Source: Rhodocyclaceae bacterium
GTDB lineage: Bacteria; Pseudomonadota; Gammaproteobacteria; Burkholderiales; Rhodocyclaceae
DNA: 64,000 nucleotides
Direction of reading: 5' to 3'
NCBI GenBank assembly: GCA_016791105.1
Contig: JAEUNM010000092.1
Span: 1 to 64,000, forward strand
Positions 56,551 to 64,000 of this stretch are shown piece by piece. The translations under genes and the position numbers were made by a program. A model generated the notes under the pieces. The model did not search any database and was not told the origin of the DNA. It saw only the letters and a list, made by a program, of their open reading frames with translations. Position 1 is the first letter of the stretch. Every line of letters starts with the position of its first letter.

Positions 56551-57558
56551 ATGAATAATTCGCCCTTCATTCTCGCCCCCGCCAGCGTTACGGCAGTCAT
56601 GCTCAAGGTGCTCGGCGCGCTCTTGCCCGGCGTCGTGGTTTATGCCTGGATATTCGGCCCCGGCGTGCTGGTGCAGATCGTGCTCGCCTCGCTCACCGCA
56701 CTGGCGGCCGAAGCAGCCATGCTGGCCGCGCGCGGACGCCCGGCCGGGCGCTTTCTGGCCGACGGCAGCGCGCTGGTAACGGCCTGGCTCATCGCGCTTA
56801 CTTTCCCGCCGATTGCACCGTGGTGGATTACCGTGGGCGGCACCGCATTTGCCATCGTGGTCGCCAAACACCTGTATGGCGGCCTGGGGCAAAACCCGTT
56901 CAATCCGGCCATGGTAGGGTTTGCGGTCATGATCGTGGCGTTTCCGGCACTCATGTCGCAGTGGCCGGCGCAAGGGCTATCTGCGGCCGAGCAGATCGGC
57001 CTCATATTCGGCGCACCCCGCCCGCTCGACGCCATTACCGCCGCCACCGCGCTGGATGCCCTGCGCACCGGCCTGCACGAATCGGCCAGCGCCGCCAGCG
57101 TCGCCACCGTCATGGCCAGTCACCCTGCCTTTGGCCAATTTGCCGGTCGCGGCTGGGAATGGATCGCGCTCGCCTATCTGGCCGGCGGGCTGTACCTGCT
57201 GCAGCAGCGCCTCATTACCTGGCACATTCCGGTCGCGCTGCTGCTCGGGCTGGGGCTTACCGCACTGCCGTTCTGGCTTGCCGATACGGCTCACTATGCC
57301 AGTCCGCTGTTTCACCTGACAGCGGGGGCCAGCGTGCTGGGCGCATTTTTCATTGCCACCGACCCCGTGTCGGGCGCGACCACGCCGCGCGGCAAACTCA
57401 TTTACGCGGCGGGCATAGGCGTCATTACGTGGTTCGTGCGCGCCTACGGCGCCTACCCGGACGGTATCGCCTTCGCCACCCTGCTCATGAACATTTGCGT
57501 GCCGCTCATAGACATGAAAACCCAGCCGCCCGTATTCGGCCGCAAGGAGCGTCGATGA
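56551..57558 (+). CDS. rsxD: Rnf/Rsx electron transport complex subunit D
   Basis: A 335-aa membrane subunit homologous to NqrB. Visible: VAKHLYGGLGQNPFNPAMVG (conserved loop), the predicted covalent FMN site in PLDAITAATALDAL (Thr about residue 166), and C-terminal FIATDPVSGATTPRGKLIYA. About nine to ten hydrophobic segments. The stop overlaps the rsxG start by 4 nt (ATGA), a sign of coupled translation. Confidence 0.94.
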   Translation: MNNSPFILAPASVTAVMLKVLGALLPGVVVYAWIFGPGVLVQIVLASLTALAAEAAMLAARGRPAGRFLADGSALVTAWLIALTFPPIAPWWITVGGTAFAIVVAKHLYGGLGQNPFNPAMVGFAVMIVAFPALMSQWPAQGLSAAEQIGLIFGAPRPLDAITAATALDALRTGLHESASAASVATVMASHPAFGQFAGRGWEWIALAYLAGGLYLLQQRLITWHIPVALLLGLGLTALPFWLADTAHYASPLFHLTAGASVLGAFFIATDPVSGATTPRGKLIYAAGIGVITWFVRAYGAYPDGIAFATLLMNICVPLIDMKTQPPVFGRKERR

Positions 57559-58268
57559 GCGAAGAACAAGCGCGGCCGGAGGAACAGGAAGCACATCTGG
57601 AAATTGCGCCGGAGGAAGACCAGCCTCCAGGCCTTATCGACACCTCGGTACGTTCGGCTGCGCTGCTGTTCGGTTTTGCCCTGGTGTGCACGGCGCTCAT
57701 GGCCTGGATTTACGGCGCCACGCTGCCGTCCATCACGGCCGCGGCCGAGCGCGAAAAAATGAAACTGATAGACGAAATACTGCCGCGCGCGCTGTACGAC
57801 AACAACTTGCTGGCCGATACCATCGAATTGCCCAGCGCACCCGACCTGGGCCAGGACGAGGCGATCCCCGTCTATCGCGCGCGCAAGGGCGGCCAGCCGG
57901 TCGCGCTGGTATTCGAAGCCATCGCGCCGGAAGGCTATGGCGGCCCAATACGCCTGGTGATCGCGGTAGGCGCGGACGCCACGGTGCTGGGTGTGCGGGT
58001 GGTCGCGCACAAAGAAACGCCCGGCCTGGGCGACTACATCGATCCGCGCAAGGACAAGAACAAGAAAGATCCCTGGATCGAGCAATTTTCAACCCGCGGC
58101 GCCACCGGCCTGAGCGAGGCAGACTGGAAAGTCAAAAAAGACGGCGGCCGCTTCGACTACATGACCGGCGCGACCATATCGCCGCGCGCCGTGCTGCAGG
58201 CCGTAGGCCGCGCCGCGCGCTTTGCGGCGGCGGAACGCGAGCGCCTGTACGCGGTCCAGCCGAAATGA
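57555..58268 (+). CDS. rsxG: Rnf/Rsx electron transport complex subunit G
   Basis: A 237-aa subunit with an acidic cytoplasmic N-terminus (EEQARPEEQEAHLEIAPEED), one membrane helix (AALLFGFALVCTALMAWIYG) and a periplasmic FMN-binding domain. The attachment motif is TGATISPRAV, with Thr about 207 as the predicted covalent FMN site, and KETPGLGDYIDPRKD precedes it. The N-terminal extension is longer than in many relatives. It overlaps rsxD by 4 nt. Confidence 0.95.
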   Translation: MSEEQARPEEQEAHLEIAPEEDQPPGLIDTSVRSAALLFGFALVCTALMAWIYGATLPSITAAAEREKMKLIDEILPRALYDNNLLADTIELPSAPDLGQDEAIPVYRARKGGQPVALVFEAIAPEGYGGPIRLVIAVGADATVLGVRVVAHKETPGLGDYIDPRKDKNKKDPWIEQFSTRGATGLSEADWKVKKDGGRFDYMTGATISPRAVLQAVGRAARFAAAERERLYAVQPK

Positions 58269-58278
58269 AAGGACAGCC

Positions 58279-58950
58279 ATGAACTCAGCCGAATTTCGCG
58301 CCATCGCCGAGAACGGCATCTGGCGCCAGAACACCGGCATCGTGCAGCTGTTGGGCCTGTGCCCACTGTTGGCGATCAGCACCAGTTTCGTCAATGGCGT
58401 GAGCCTCGCGCTCGCCACCGTACTGGTCATGGCCATGTCGTCCGGCGCGGTCGCCGCCCTGCGCACCCTCATTCCCTACGAAATCCGCATTCCGGTGTTC
58501 ATCCTGATCATCGCGGCGCTGGTTACCTGCCTCGATCTGGCCATGAACGCCTGGTTGCACGAGCTGTATCTGGTGCTGGGCATATTCATCCCGCTCATCG
58601 TCACCAATTGCATCGTGCTGGCGCGCGTAGAAGCTTTCGCCTCGAAAAACACCCCGCTCGCCGCAGCCTGGGACGGCGCCATGATGGGCACCGGCCTCTT
58701 GGTAGTGCTGGCCATACTGGGCGGCATGCGCGAACTGATAGGCAGCGGCACCCTGTTCGCGGGTATAGAAACCATCATCCCGGGCACGCACGGCTTGCAG
58801 ATCGCCCCGGCCGACTATCCCGGCTTCCTGGTCGCCATCCTGCCGCCCGGCGCATTCATCTGCCTGGGCTGTTTCATTGCCGGGCGCAACTGGCTCGATG
58901 CACGCGCCGCAAAACATGCACCGGCAGCGGCCTCCGCAGCGGCACACTGA
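58279..58950 (+). CDS. rsxE: Rnf/Rsx electron transport complex subunit E
   Basis: A 223-aa membrane subunit homologous to NqrD. Signatures: NGIWRQNTGIVQLLGLCPLL, IPLIVTNCIVLARVEAFA and AAWDGAMMGTGLLVVLAILG; Cys in LGLCPLL and TNCIVL match the rsxA pair. An AAAGGA ribosome-binding site precedes ATG 58279. It ends the rsxABCDGE cluster; nth, which follows in E. coli, is absent, and a convergent gene begins 38 nt on. Confidence 0.95.
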   Translation: MNSAEFRAIAENGIWRQNTGIVQLLGLCPLLAISTSFVNGVSLALATVLVMAMSSGAVAALRTLIPYEIRIPVFILIIAALVTCLDLAMNAWLHELYLVLGIFIPLIVTNCIVLARVEAFASKNTPLAAAWDGAMMGTGLLVVLAILGGMRELIGSGTLFAGIETIIPGTHGLQIAPADYPGFLVAILPPGAFICLGCFIAGRNWLDARAAKHAPAAASAAAH

Positions 58951-58988
58951 TTTCCCGCCCTGCCCCGGCATCGCAGCCGTAAGCCGCG

Positions 58989-60455
58989 TCACTCGGCGGC
59001 GAAACGCAAATCCACTGACAGGCGGCAGCGCGCCGCATATAGATTGGGGCAGGCCCGGTGCAGCGTATGCGCATGCACCAGCAGCAGGTCACCTGGCTGC
59101 AATTCCGCTGCCGACCACTGCGGCGGCATCTCGCTCAGGTGAGAACCCGGTGCCACCGCCAGCACACCTTCCGGTACGCCGCAGGGCGTGAGCGGCAACC
59201 AGGCAATCCAGGTGTTTTCGGGCCCGTGCAAGTAATCGCTGTCGCGATGCGCGGGCGTAGCCGGAACGCAATGTTCCGGCGGGGCAATGCGGCACACCGA
59301 GCCCATTGCGCCTCGCACGGAACCGCCGTGCAGCATCTCCACCAAGCCGGAAAGCAAGGAATTTCCGGCGATGGCGGCAAACGCGGACGTCTGCGCCACG
59401 GCGGCCTGCAGTTCGACCCAGCCGCGTACTTCATGCGCAGCCCCCGCGCAGCCACCGCACCAGCGCCCGCGCGCATCGACCAGGCCCAGCGCGGCGGCGG
59501 CGCGCAAAATTTCATGGCGCAGATCGGCCACCAGCCGCCGCGGCAATATATTCGATAAGCGCAGCACTCCGCGCGCCCGCCCGCGCGCACGCAATTCGGC
59601 CGGCCGCCCCACAAGGCGCGTGTCATCGCCAAGCTGGGCGCAGGGAAATGCCGGCCGCCAAGCCGTCCAGCCCAGCCACAGCTCGGGTCGCCAGGAATCT
59701 CGATCGAGGCCGGCGGCCGCCGCGTCGATGCGCTCCGCACGTTCGGCCGCCGTGGCCTGTGGCCACAATCCCGCCGATACGGGTGGAACTTTGAGCCAGT
59801 CGCACCACGCCGCCTGGGTGAGCTTCTGCCGCTGCTGCCAGCGCCGCGGAACGAGGCCGGCCGCGCGCAGGGCGCGCGCGATGCGCGTGACGCTCCAGCG
59901 CGTTTCGTTCGGTCTTGCGGTAGCCACCGCGGACGACGCGACTACGCCGGGCGTATCCGCCGCGAGCAACTGGATCACCTGGATAAGATAGGGGTCGGCG
60001 CCGCCGCCGGGTCCGTCCGGCCGTCCGAGGTAGGCAGCGGGGATATTGAATACCAGCGCACCGCCCGGTGCGAGGCGCTGTGCCAGTTCAGCGAACAGGG
60101 CGGCCAAGTCGTCCCATTGCCAGATCGCCGCGCCGCAGGTGACGCGCTCATAACTGGCCGCCGCGGCATCCATCGAATCCAGCCAGCGCAGGCGGCCCTC
60201 CGCGGCGTGCCGCTTGCGCCCCAAATCTGCCATGGCACGCGCCGGTTCGAGGGCGTCGACTCGGCCAACTTCGCCCAATTCGGGCAGCAGAGCCGCCACG
60301 GTTCCACCGCTGCCGGCCGCCAGGTCCAGTACCGTCAGCCCCGGCCGCAGTTCGGCGTGGCGGGCCAATGCCCGGTTGGCAAGTCTGTAGCGGCCGTGGC
60401 GCGAATCGAATTGCTGATAGGTCCGCGCGGTGTCGGCGTCGTCCCAGCCGCTCAT
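58989..60455 (-). CDS. fusion of SAM methyltransferase and PhyH-like Fe(II)/2-oxoglutarate dioxygenase
   Basis: 488 aa with two enzymatic halves. Residues 1 to about 225 form a class I methyltransferase: motif I is VLDLAAGSGGTVAALL (about 42-57), acidic motif DALEPARAMA, and GGALVFNIPAAYLG. From about 285 a phytanoyl-CoA-dioxygenase-like domain follows, with iron ligands H403 and D405 in TPAHRDSDYLHG, distal H466 in TLHRACPN, and R478 in CRLSVDLRF for 2-oxoglutarate. Both halves look catalytically intact. The start ATG 60455 overlaps the radical SAM gene stop by 4 nt, so the enzymes probably work in one pathway. The substrate is unknown; natural-product or peptide tailoring is a possibility. 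Confidence 0.85.
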   Translation of the reverse strand: MSGWDDADTARTYQQFDSRHGRYRLANRALARHAELRPGLTVLDLAAGSGGTVAALLPELGEVGRVDALEPARAMADLGRKRHAAEGRLRWLDSMDAAAASYERVTCGAAIWQWDDLAALFAELAQRLAPGGALVFNIPAAYLGRPDGPGGGADPYLIQVIQLLAADTPGVVASSAVATARPNETRWSVTRIARALRAAGLVPRRWQQRQKLTQAAWCDWLKVPPVSAGLWPQATAAERAERIDAAAAGLDRDSWRPELWLGWTAWRPAFPCAQLGDDTRLVGRPAELRARGRARGVLRLSNILPRRLVADLRHEILRAAAALGLVDARGRWCGGCAGAAHEVRGWVELQAAVAQTSAFAAIAGNSLLSGLVEMLHGGSVRGAMGSVCRIAPPEHCVPATPAHRDSDYLHGPENTWIAWLPLTPCGVPEGVLAVAPGSHLSEMPPQWSAAELQPGDLLLVHAHTLHRACPNLYAARCRLSVDLRFAAE

Positions 60456-61858
60456 GCAGCCAGTACGGGCCGCGGCGCGAATACCGGGTCATCCAGCATG
60501 CCCATGCGGCGCAAATTGTGCTCGGCCTTGAAGCGCAGGCACTCGCGTATCAGCGCGCGCGTGGGCGCGTCATAGCGGAAAAAATCCAGTTCCAGCGTGG
60601 GGTCATCGGCATAAAGCCGCATGAAATCGGCGCCGCCGTCGCAGGCCGGCAGCGGCTGGTAGTGGCTGCAGCGCTCCTGCAACCACCATTCGGTAAAACC
60701 GAACGTTTCGTGGTGCATGTCGTATAGCGCAGTACCCGGAAAGGGAATCACCACGCCCAGCGTGCTGAAGGTGTCCACCAGTGGTGCGATGCGCTGCATG
60801 AAACGCAGGGTGCGCTCCAGGCTGGCCGGCGTGTCGTCGGGAAAGCCCAGCATGAAATTGCAGGCCGTGCTCAAATCTTCCGCCTTGGCATATTCCAGAG
60901 CGCGAACCACCTGCTCGGTGCGCAAGCCTTTTTTGATGATGCGCAAAATTTCGTCGTCGCCACTTTCGACGCCGAAATTCACATGCACCAGACCCGCGCG
61001 GCGCAACATGCGCAACAAATCCGGGGTTACCAGCCCGGCGCGCGTAATGGCGGAAAACTGCAGCGGAAACGACAAGCGCGAGGTGAAGGCCTCGCACAAC
61101 CCGGTCAGGCGCGGAATTTTGGCCGTGAACGCATCGTCCCAGAACGGAAAGAAATTCGCGCCACTTTGCGCGTGCCAATCTTCCAGTTCATCGACCACCG
61201 ACTCGGCACTGCGGTAACGGAAACCGCGCCCGGTGACGGCATTGGCGCAAAAGGTGCAACGCGCCGGGCAGCCGCGGCTGGTTACCACGCCGCCCGGCGT
61301 TACCGCGCCGGCGCGCGCGTCATACCACGCCGCCTCGAACAGCGGCTGCGCCAACAGTGGCGACGCGAGTGCGTCCAGATTTTCCACGAACTGTACCGGC
61401 GGGCCGTGCGCAATCAAACCCTCCGCATCGCGCCAGTGGCTGCCGCCAACATGCGCCGGGGTTTCGCCCGCACGCAAGGCTTGCACGAACTGCACGATGG
61501 ACAATTCGGCTTCGCCGGACAACACCACCTCAAAGCCGTGCGCGAGTGGTTCTTCCGGACACACCGTGGCATGGGCACCGCCCGCCACCAGCATGAACCC
61601 GCAGTCCTTCAGGTCGGCGGCGAGCCGGTAGGCATGCCAAACCCAGCGCGTGAATAGCGACATGCCCACGAAGCGCGGCGCAAACGCCCGTACCTGATCG
61701 ACGATCCAGGCGTGGTCGTGCGGAAACAATCGCGCCGCGGCATCGATCACGCGCACTTCACAACCGGTACGTAACAGGGCCGCCGCCACGTACTGCAAGC
61801 CAAGCAGCGGTGCGCCCAGGCGCTCCGGCGAGGGCGGGTTGATCAGCAGGACGCGCAT
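60452..61858 (-). CDS. B12-binding-domain radical SAM protein
   Basis: 468 aa. The N-terminal cobalamin-binding-type domain starts RVLLINPPSPERLGAPLLGL and contains VVLSGEAELSI; a DxHxxG motif for base-off B12 ligation is not seen. The radical SAM domain carries C197, C201 and C204 in RGCPARCTFCAN, with GVESGDDEILRIIKKGL and FMLGFPDDTPASLERTL as further typical elements. The family includes C- and P-methyltransferases and other alkylations such as BchE/HpnP-like reactions. ATG 61858 is 22 nt after the 230-aa gene's stop. Coupling to the downstream methyltransferase-dioxygenase gene is by ATGA overlap. Confidence 0.9.
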   Translation of the reverse strand: MRVLLINPPSPERLGAPLLGLQYVAAALLRTGCEVRVIDAAARLFPHDHAWIVDQVRAFAPRFVGMSLFTRWVWHAYRLAADLKDCGFMLVAGGAHATVCPEEPLAHGFEVVLSGEAELSIVQFVQALRAGETPAHVGGSHWRDAEGLIAHGPPVQFVENLDALASPLLAQPLFEAAWYDARAGAVTPGGVVTSRGCPARCTFCANAVTGRGFRYRSAESVVDELEDWHAQSGANFFPFWDDAFTAKIPRLTGLCEAFTSRLSFPLQFSAITRAGLVTPDLLRMLRRAGLVHVNFGVESGDDEILRIIKKGLRTEQVVRALEYAKAEDLSTACNFMLGFPDDTPASLERTLRFMQRIAPLVDTFSTLGVVIPFPGTALYDMHHETFGFTEWWLQERCSHYQPLPACDGGADFMRLYADDPTLELDFFRYDAPTRALIRECLRFKAEHNLRRMGMLDDPVFAPRPVLAA

Positions 61859-61880
61859 GCCAGCCGGCGCGCCGGTTGCG

Positions 61881-62573
61881 TCAGAGCAAACCGCCCGGCA
61901 GCATGGTGCCGGTGCCCCCCACCACCGGGCCGACCGGCACATAGGGCGGCGCGAAAGTTGGAACCGGCCCGGTGCCCATCACGTTCTTCACCGTGACCGT
62001 GCCCACCCACGGAACGGCCGCCTTTTCGAAACCGGCGGCGACCGCGCCGGCGAGCTCCTCACCGGCGGTCGGACGAGGTTGCGGCAATTTGGTGATGATG
62101 GCTGCTTTGACAGCGTGCTCGGATAGCTGCGCCATCGCCTGTCCCGCCAGCGCCATGAGCGAACAGGGCACATTCGGCATCGGCGGCGCCATAGGCCCTG
62201 GAAAGGCGATGAAAGCGGGATACCACGGCAGCCCAGGCACCCTCAAACATTGCTGGAATAGATGCAACTGGCCGGCGAGCCCGGCCGCGATGGCACGCGT
62301 ATGCACGTCCCAATTACCAGCCGGCGCCTGCGCACGAATGAACGGTTCGACGGACGGTCCACGCATGGTGCCGCCCAATGCCATGTTCGCCATGATTTGT
62401 ACGCCGGTCAGCACGGACTGCTGCTGCCACTGCGACAGCGCATACCCCACGGCGCGCGCGAGCGAATCGATGTAATTGTTGTAATCGTTGCGATTGACGC
62501 CGGGCGGCAGCGTTACGCGCGAAAAGCGCTCCTTGGCCACCAGAGCCATCATCGAAGTCTGAAATTGAGACAC
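61881..62573 (-). CDS. unrecognised 230-aa protein, first gene of the radical SAM cassette
   Basis: 230 aa, no family recognised. There is no signal peptide or clear membrane helix. The N-terminal half (SQFQTSMMALVAKERFSRVT, NDYNNYIDSLARAVGYALSQ) is helical-looking; the middle has many prolines and aromatic residues (GLPWYPAFIAFPGPMAPPMP); the C-terminal 45 residues are Gly/Pro/Val-rich (MGTGPVPTFAPPYVPVGPVV) and it ends PGGLL. The start is GTG at 62573 after GAGGGG. Being immediately upstream of radical SAM and methyltransferase-dioxygenase genes, it may be their protein substrate or a scaffold; alternatively it is an unrelated structural-type protein. Confidence 0.65.
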   Translation of the reverse strand: MSQFQTSMMALVAKERFSRVTLPPGVNRNDYNNYIDSLARAVGYALSQWQQQSVLTGVQIMANMALGGTMRGPSVEPFIRAQAPAGNWDVHTRAIAAGLAGQLHLFQQCLRVPGLPWYPAFIAFPGPMAPPMPNVPCSLMALAGQAMAQLSEHAVKAAIITKLPQPRPTAGEELAGAVAAGFEKAAVPWVGTVTVKNVMGTGPVPTFAPPYVPVGPVVGGTGTMLPGGLL

Positions 62574-62700
62574 GCCAGCCCCCTCGCTATGATGATGGCC
62601 TGCACGCTAGCATATTCGGCAACAGGCAACAATGCGCTTCCAGTGCGCATGCATGGGGGGATGGCAACTAACTCACGACTCGGCGGCAAAGACTGCGGGC

Positions 62701-63591
62701 CTACACGTCGGCCATCTGTTCGAGCAGTTTTTGATAAACGAAAGCGGTCAGCGCGAGGGCGTCATGGGATGGCACGTCGGCAAATTCCAGTCCGTGCTGT
62801 ATCACCTCCGGCTCGCCCTCGGTCTGGGCCTGGCGCGTGACCGCGCGCACGATGGCGCCGATGTTGATGTATTGCTCGAATTCATCGAGCAGGATGCGGA
62901 ATTTCACCTGCAGCATGTCGCCTTTGGCGCCCAGCACGGTTTTCGAAGTGAGCGATGCGCCGCCCTTGCTGATGTCTATGAGGGCACCGGCACCGGCCCG
63001 GCCCTGCGCATCCACCACGGCCGCGATCAGATTGACTTTGGCCCGGCCGCTGCGGCGCACTACGACGCCGCGCAATTGCGCCGGATAAGTCAGGTGCAAG
63101 TGCGGATAAGGCGTATTTGCCACCTTCCATACCGTGCTCGGAAAGGCATAGGCGCTGCGCCCGCTGAACAGGCGCACCACGAAGCTTTGCCCTTCGCGCA
63201 TGAATAGCACCTTGCCGTCCTGCACCGGTGTGCTCACGATGACGCTGCGGCCTTTCAGGAAGCCGATCAGCCGCACGCCATAACGCTGTGCCTGCTGGTC
63301 GCCCACGGTTTGCAACTGTAAAGGGTCGCCAATTTGCGGCTTCACTTCTTCGAGCGTGGCGCAGGTTTCGGTGCTGCGCTCCGGCGCGGCCGGGCGAGTC
63401 TTGGCGGAGGTCACGTCAGACTGAGCCGCTTGCCTGCGATACAGACCTTTACTCGACAGTTCTTCGAGCTGACTTTCCGTCTGCACGACGTTGCCTGCCC
63501 GCACCAGAAGGTTCTTGCCGTCGTCGTAAAGCGAGTACGGCAATGGCTTGCCCAACTGAACGTCGCCTTTCATGACCTGCACCATTTCCAT
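62701..63591 (-). CDS. PilZ-domain protein (YcgR-like flagellar brake)
   Basis: 296 aa. An N-terminal segment (about 1-95) with LGKPLPYSLYDDGKNLLVR leads into a YcgR-N-like beta domain (VRLIGFLKGRSVIVSTP, MREGQSFVVRLFSG), then a C-terminal PilZ domain: LRGVVVRRSGRAKVNL carries the RRxxR-type arginines, and DISKGGASL is the D/NxSxxG motif, so c-di-GMP binding is expected. The ATG at 63591 has GGAGGAAGG upstream. A sigma-28-like promoter (63677-63703) fits a flagellar brake role, coupling c-di-GMP from cyclases such as the one at 41646-42605 to motor speed. Confidence 0.87.
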   Translation of the reverse strand: MEMVQVMKGDVQLGKPLPYSLYDDGKNLLVRAGNVVQTESQLEELSSKGLYRRQAAQSDVTSAKTRPAAPERSTETCATLEEVKPQIGDPLQLQTVGDQQAQRYGVRLIGFLKGRSVIVSTPVQDGKVLFMREGQSFVVRLFSGRSAYAFPSTVWKVANTPYPHLHLTYPAQLRGVVVRRSGRAKVNLIAAVVDAQGRAGAGALIDISKGGASLTSKTVLGAKGDMLQVKFRILLDEFEQYINIGAIVRAVTRQAQTEGEPEVIQHGLEFADVPSHDALALTAFVYQKLLEQMADV

Positions 63592-63676
63592 GCTGCGCCT
63601 TCCTCCTCCGTTTCCCGCCTGTCTCCGCACCGCGCGGACCGCGCACGCGCTCACCCGGCAAGGGATTTCTCCCTGG

Positions 63677-63703
63677 ATAACGTCAGCCGGAGGCAACACT
63701 TTA
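63677..63703 (-). promoter_or_regulatory. candidate sigma-28 (FliA) promoter of the PilZ gene
   Basis: Minus strand: TAAAGTGT (7 of 8), exactly 11 nt, GACGTTAT (5 of 8). It lies 85 nt before the ATG at 63591. Confidence 0.5.
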
Positions 63704-63823
63704 GGCTCGCTGCGCGGGGCCTTCGGCTTGGGAAACAAGGGGAAGGCGGCGTGATCGCGGGCACGGTAAGCGCACTCTGTGGCGGCGGTAGGGGGCCGGT
63801 TCCGCCACTCGATCTGACCCGCT

Positions 63824-64000
63824 TCACGGCGCGATTTGGCCTTGCCCGATCCGTCCGGCGCACACGTTCGCCTGCATACCGCGTAGCTTGCGATCCAGGT
63901 AGGCGGATGGTTCAGCATCGAGGCCGCCGGGCAGTTGAGCGCGTTGCAACGCTTCGCGTGCCGCGATCGGCTGCGCGCCATGCAGCGACGGCTTCCTGCG
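63824..64000 (-). CDS. 3' end of an unidentified gene, cut by the window edge
   Basis: The last 58 codons of a minus-strand gene whose start lies beyond base 64000; the stop is TGA at 63826-63824. The visible part includes SLHGAQPIAAREALQRAQLP, GGLDAEPSAYLDRKL and RGMQANVCAGRIGQGQIAP. It reads as real coding sequence (helical, no stops, normal codon use), but no family is recognised. The 232 nt between it and the PilZ gene should hold its 3' end and the PilZ promoter. Confidence 0.5.
   Translation of the reverse strand, partial: RRKPSLHGAQPIAAREALQRAQLPGGLDAEPSAYLDRKLRGMQANVCAGRIGQGQIAP

Noticed and set aside
61881..62573. Phage tail or structural protein call for the 230-aa gene
   Set aside because: A vague resemblance in the Gly/Pro/Val-rich C-terminus is not enough, and no other phage gene is near.

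Overview
The window looks like chromosomal DNA of a high-GC betaproteobacterium. The evidence is conserved gene order: apaG / rpe-gph-trpE-trpG-trpD-trpC, gloB / methyltransferase-rnhA-dnaQ, and alr-radA near lplT, together with an rsx/rnf cluster, MotD, MHYT-type signalling and a Liv-type transporter. The species cannot be named. No rRNA, tRNA, CRISPR array, prophage or insertion sequence was seen. Coding density is high, and ATG/ATGA or TGATG overlaps are common.

Layout. 1-300: two 147-bp copies of a GC-rich hairpin repeat. 509-6330: ion transporter, DUF808 membrane protein, a dihydrolipoamide-dehydrogenase-like flavoprotein with a 51-aa membrane peptide upstream, and a secreted phosphoesterase. 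6706-14442: two very large hybrid histidine kinases facing tail to tail. 14725-21076: rpe, gph and a trp operon with a Uma2-family gene between trpD and trpC, a 53-codon ORF exactly filling the trpE-trpG gap, and a candidate Trp-rich leader peptide ahead of trpE. 21152-25892: apaG, motD, a Crp/Fnr regulator, trxB, an Smr protein and an alpha carbonic anhydrase. 26136-34817: CDF exporter, soluble chemoreceptor, EAL protein, FtsX-like permease, radA and alr. 35263-42605: lplT, a His-rich exported protein, NAD-type isocitrate dehydrogenase, dnaQ-rnhA-methyltransferase, gloB, and a REC-GGDEF / CheY-like pair. 42820-51788: mltD, an HDOD protein and a six-gene Liv-type ABC transporter operon with two near-identical binding proteins. 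51920-58950: a poly-Asp helical-repeat protein and rsxABCDGE. 58989-62573: a three-gene cassette on the minus strand (unrecognised 230-aa protein, B12-binding radical SAM enzyme, methyltransferase-PhyH fusion). 62701-64000: a PilZ protein and the 3' end of an unidentified gene.

How the genes work together. Many signalling genes (soluble chemoreceptor, EAL, REC-GGDEF, PilZ, HDOD, MotD, hybrid kinases) belong to motility and cyclic-di-GMP control, though no flagellar structural operon is present. By eye, several have upstream matches to the sigma-28 (FliA) promoter form TAAAGTTT-N11-GCCGATAA, most with exactly 11-nt spacing, which would make them one dispersed motility regulon. The most novel-looking items are that regulon, the radical SAM / methyltransferase-dioxygenase cassette, the possible trp attenuator, and a LivF ATPase whose Walker A lysine is replaced by arginine.
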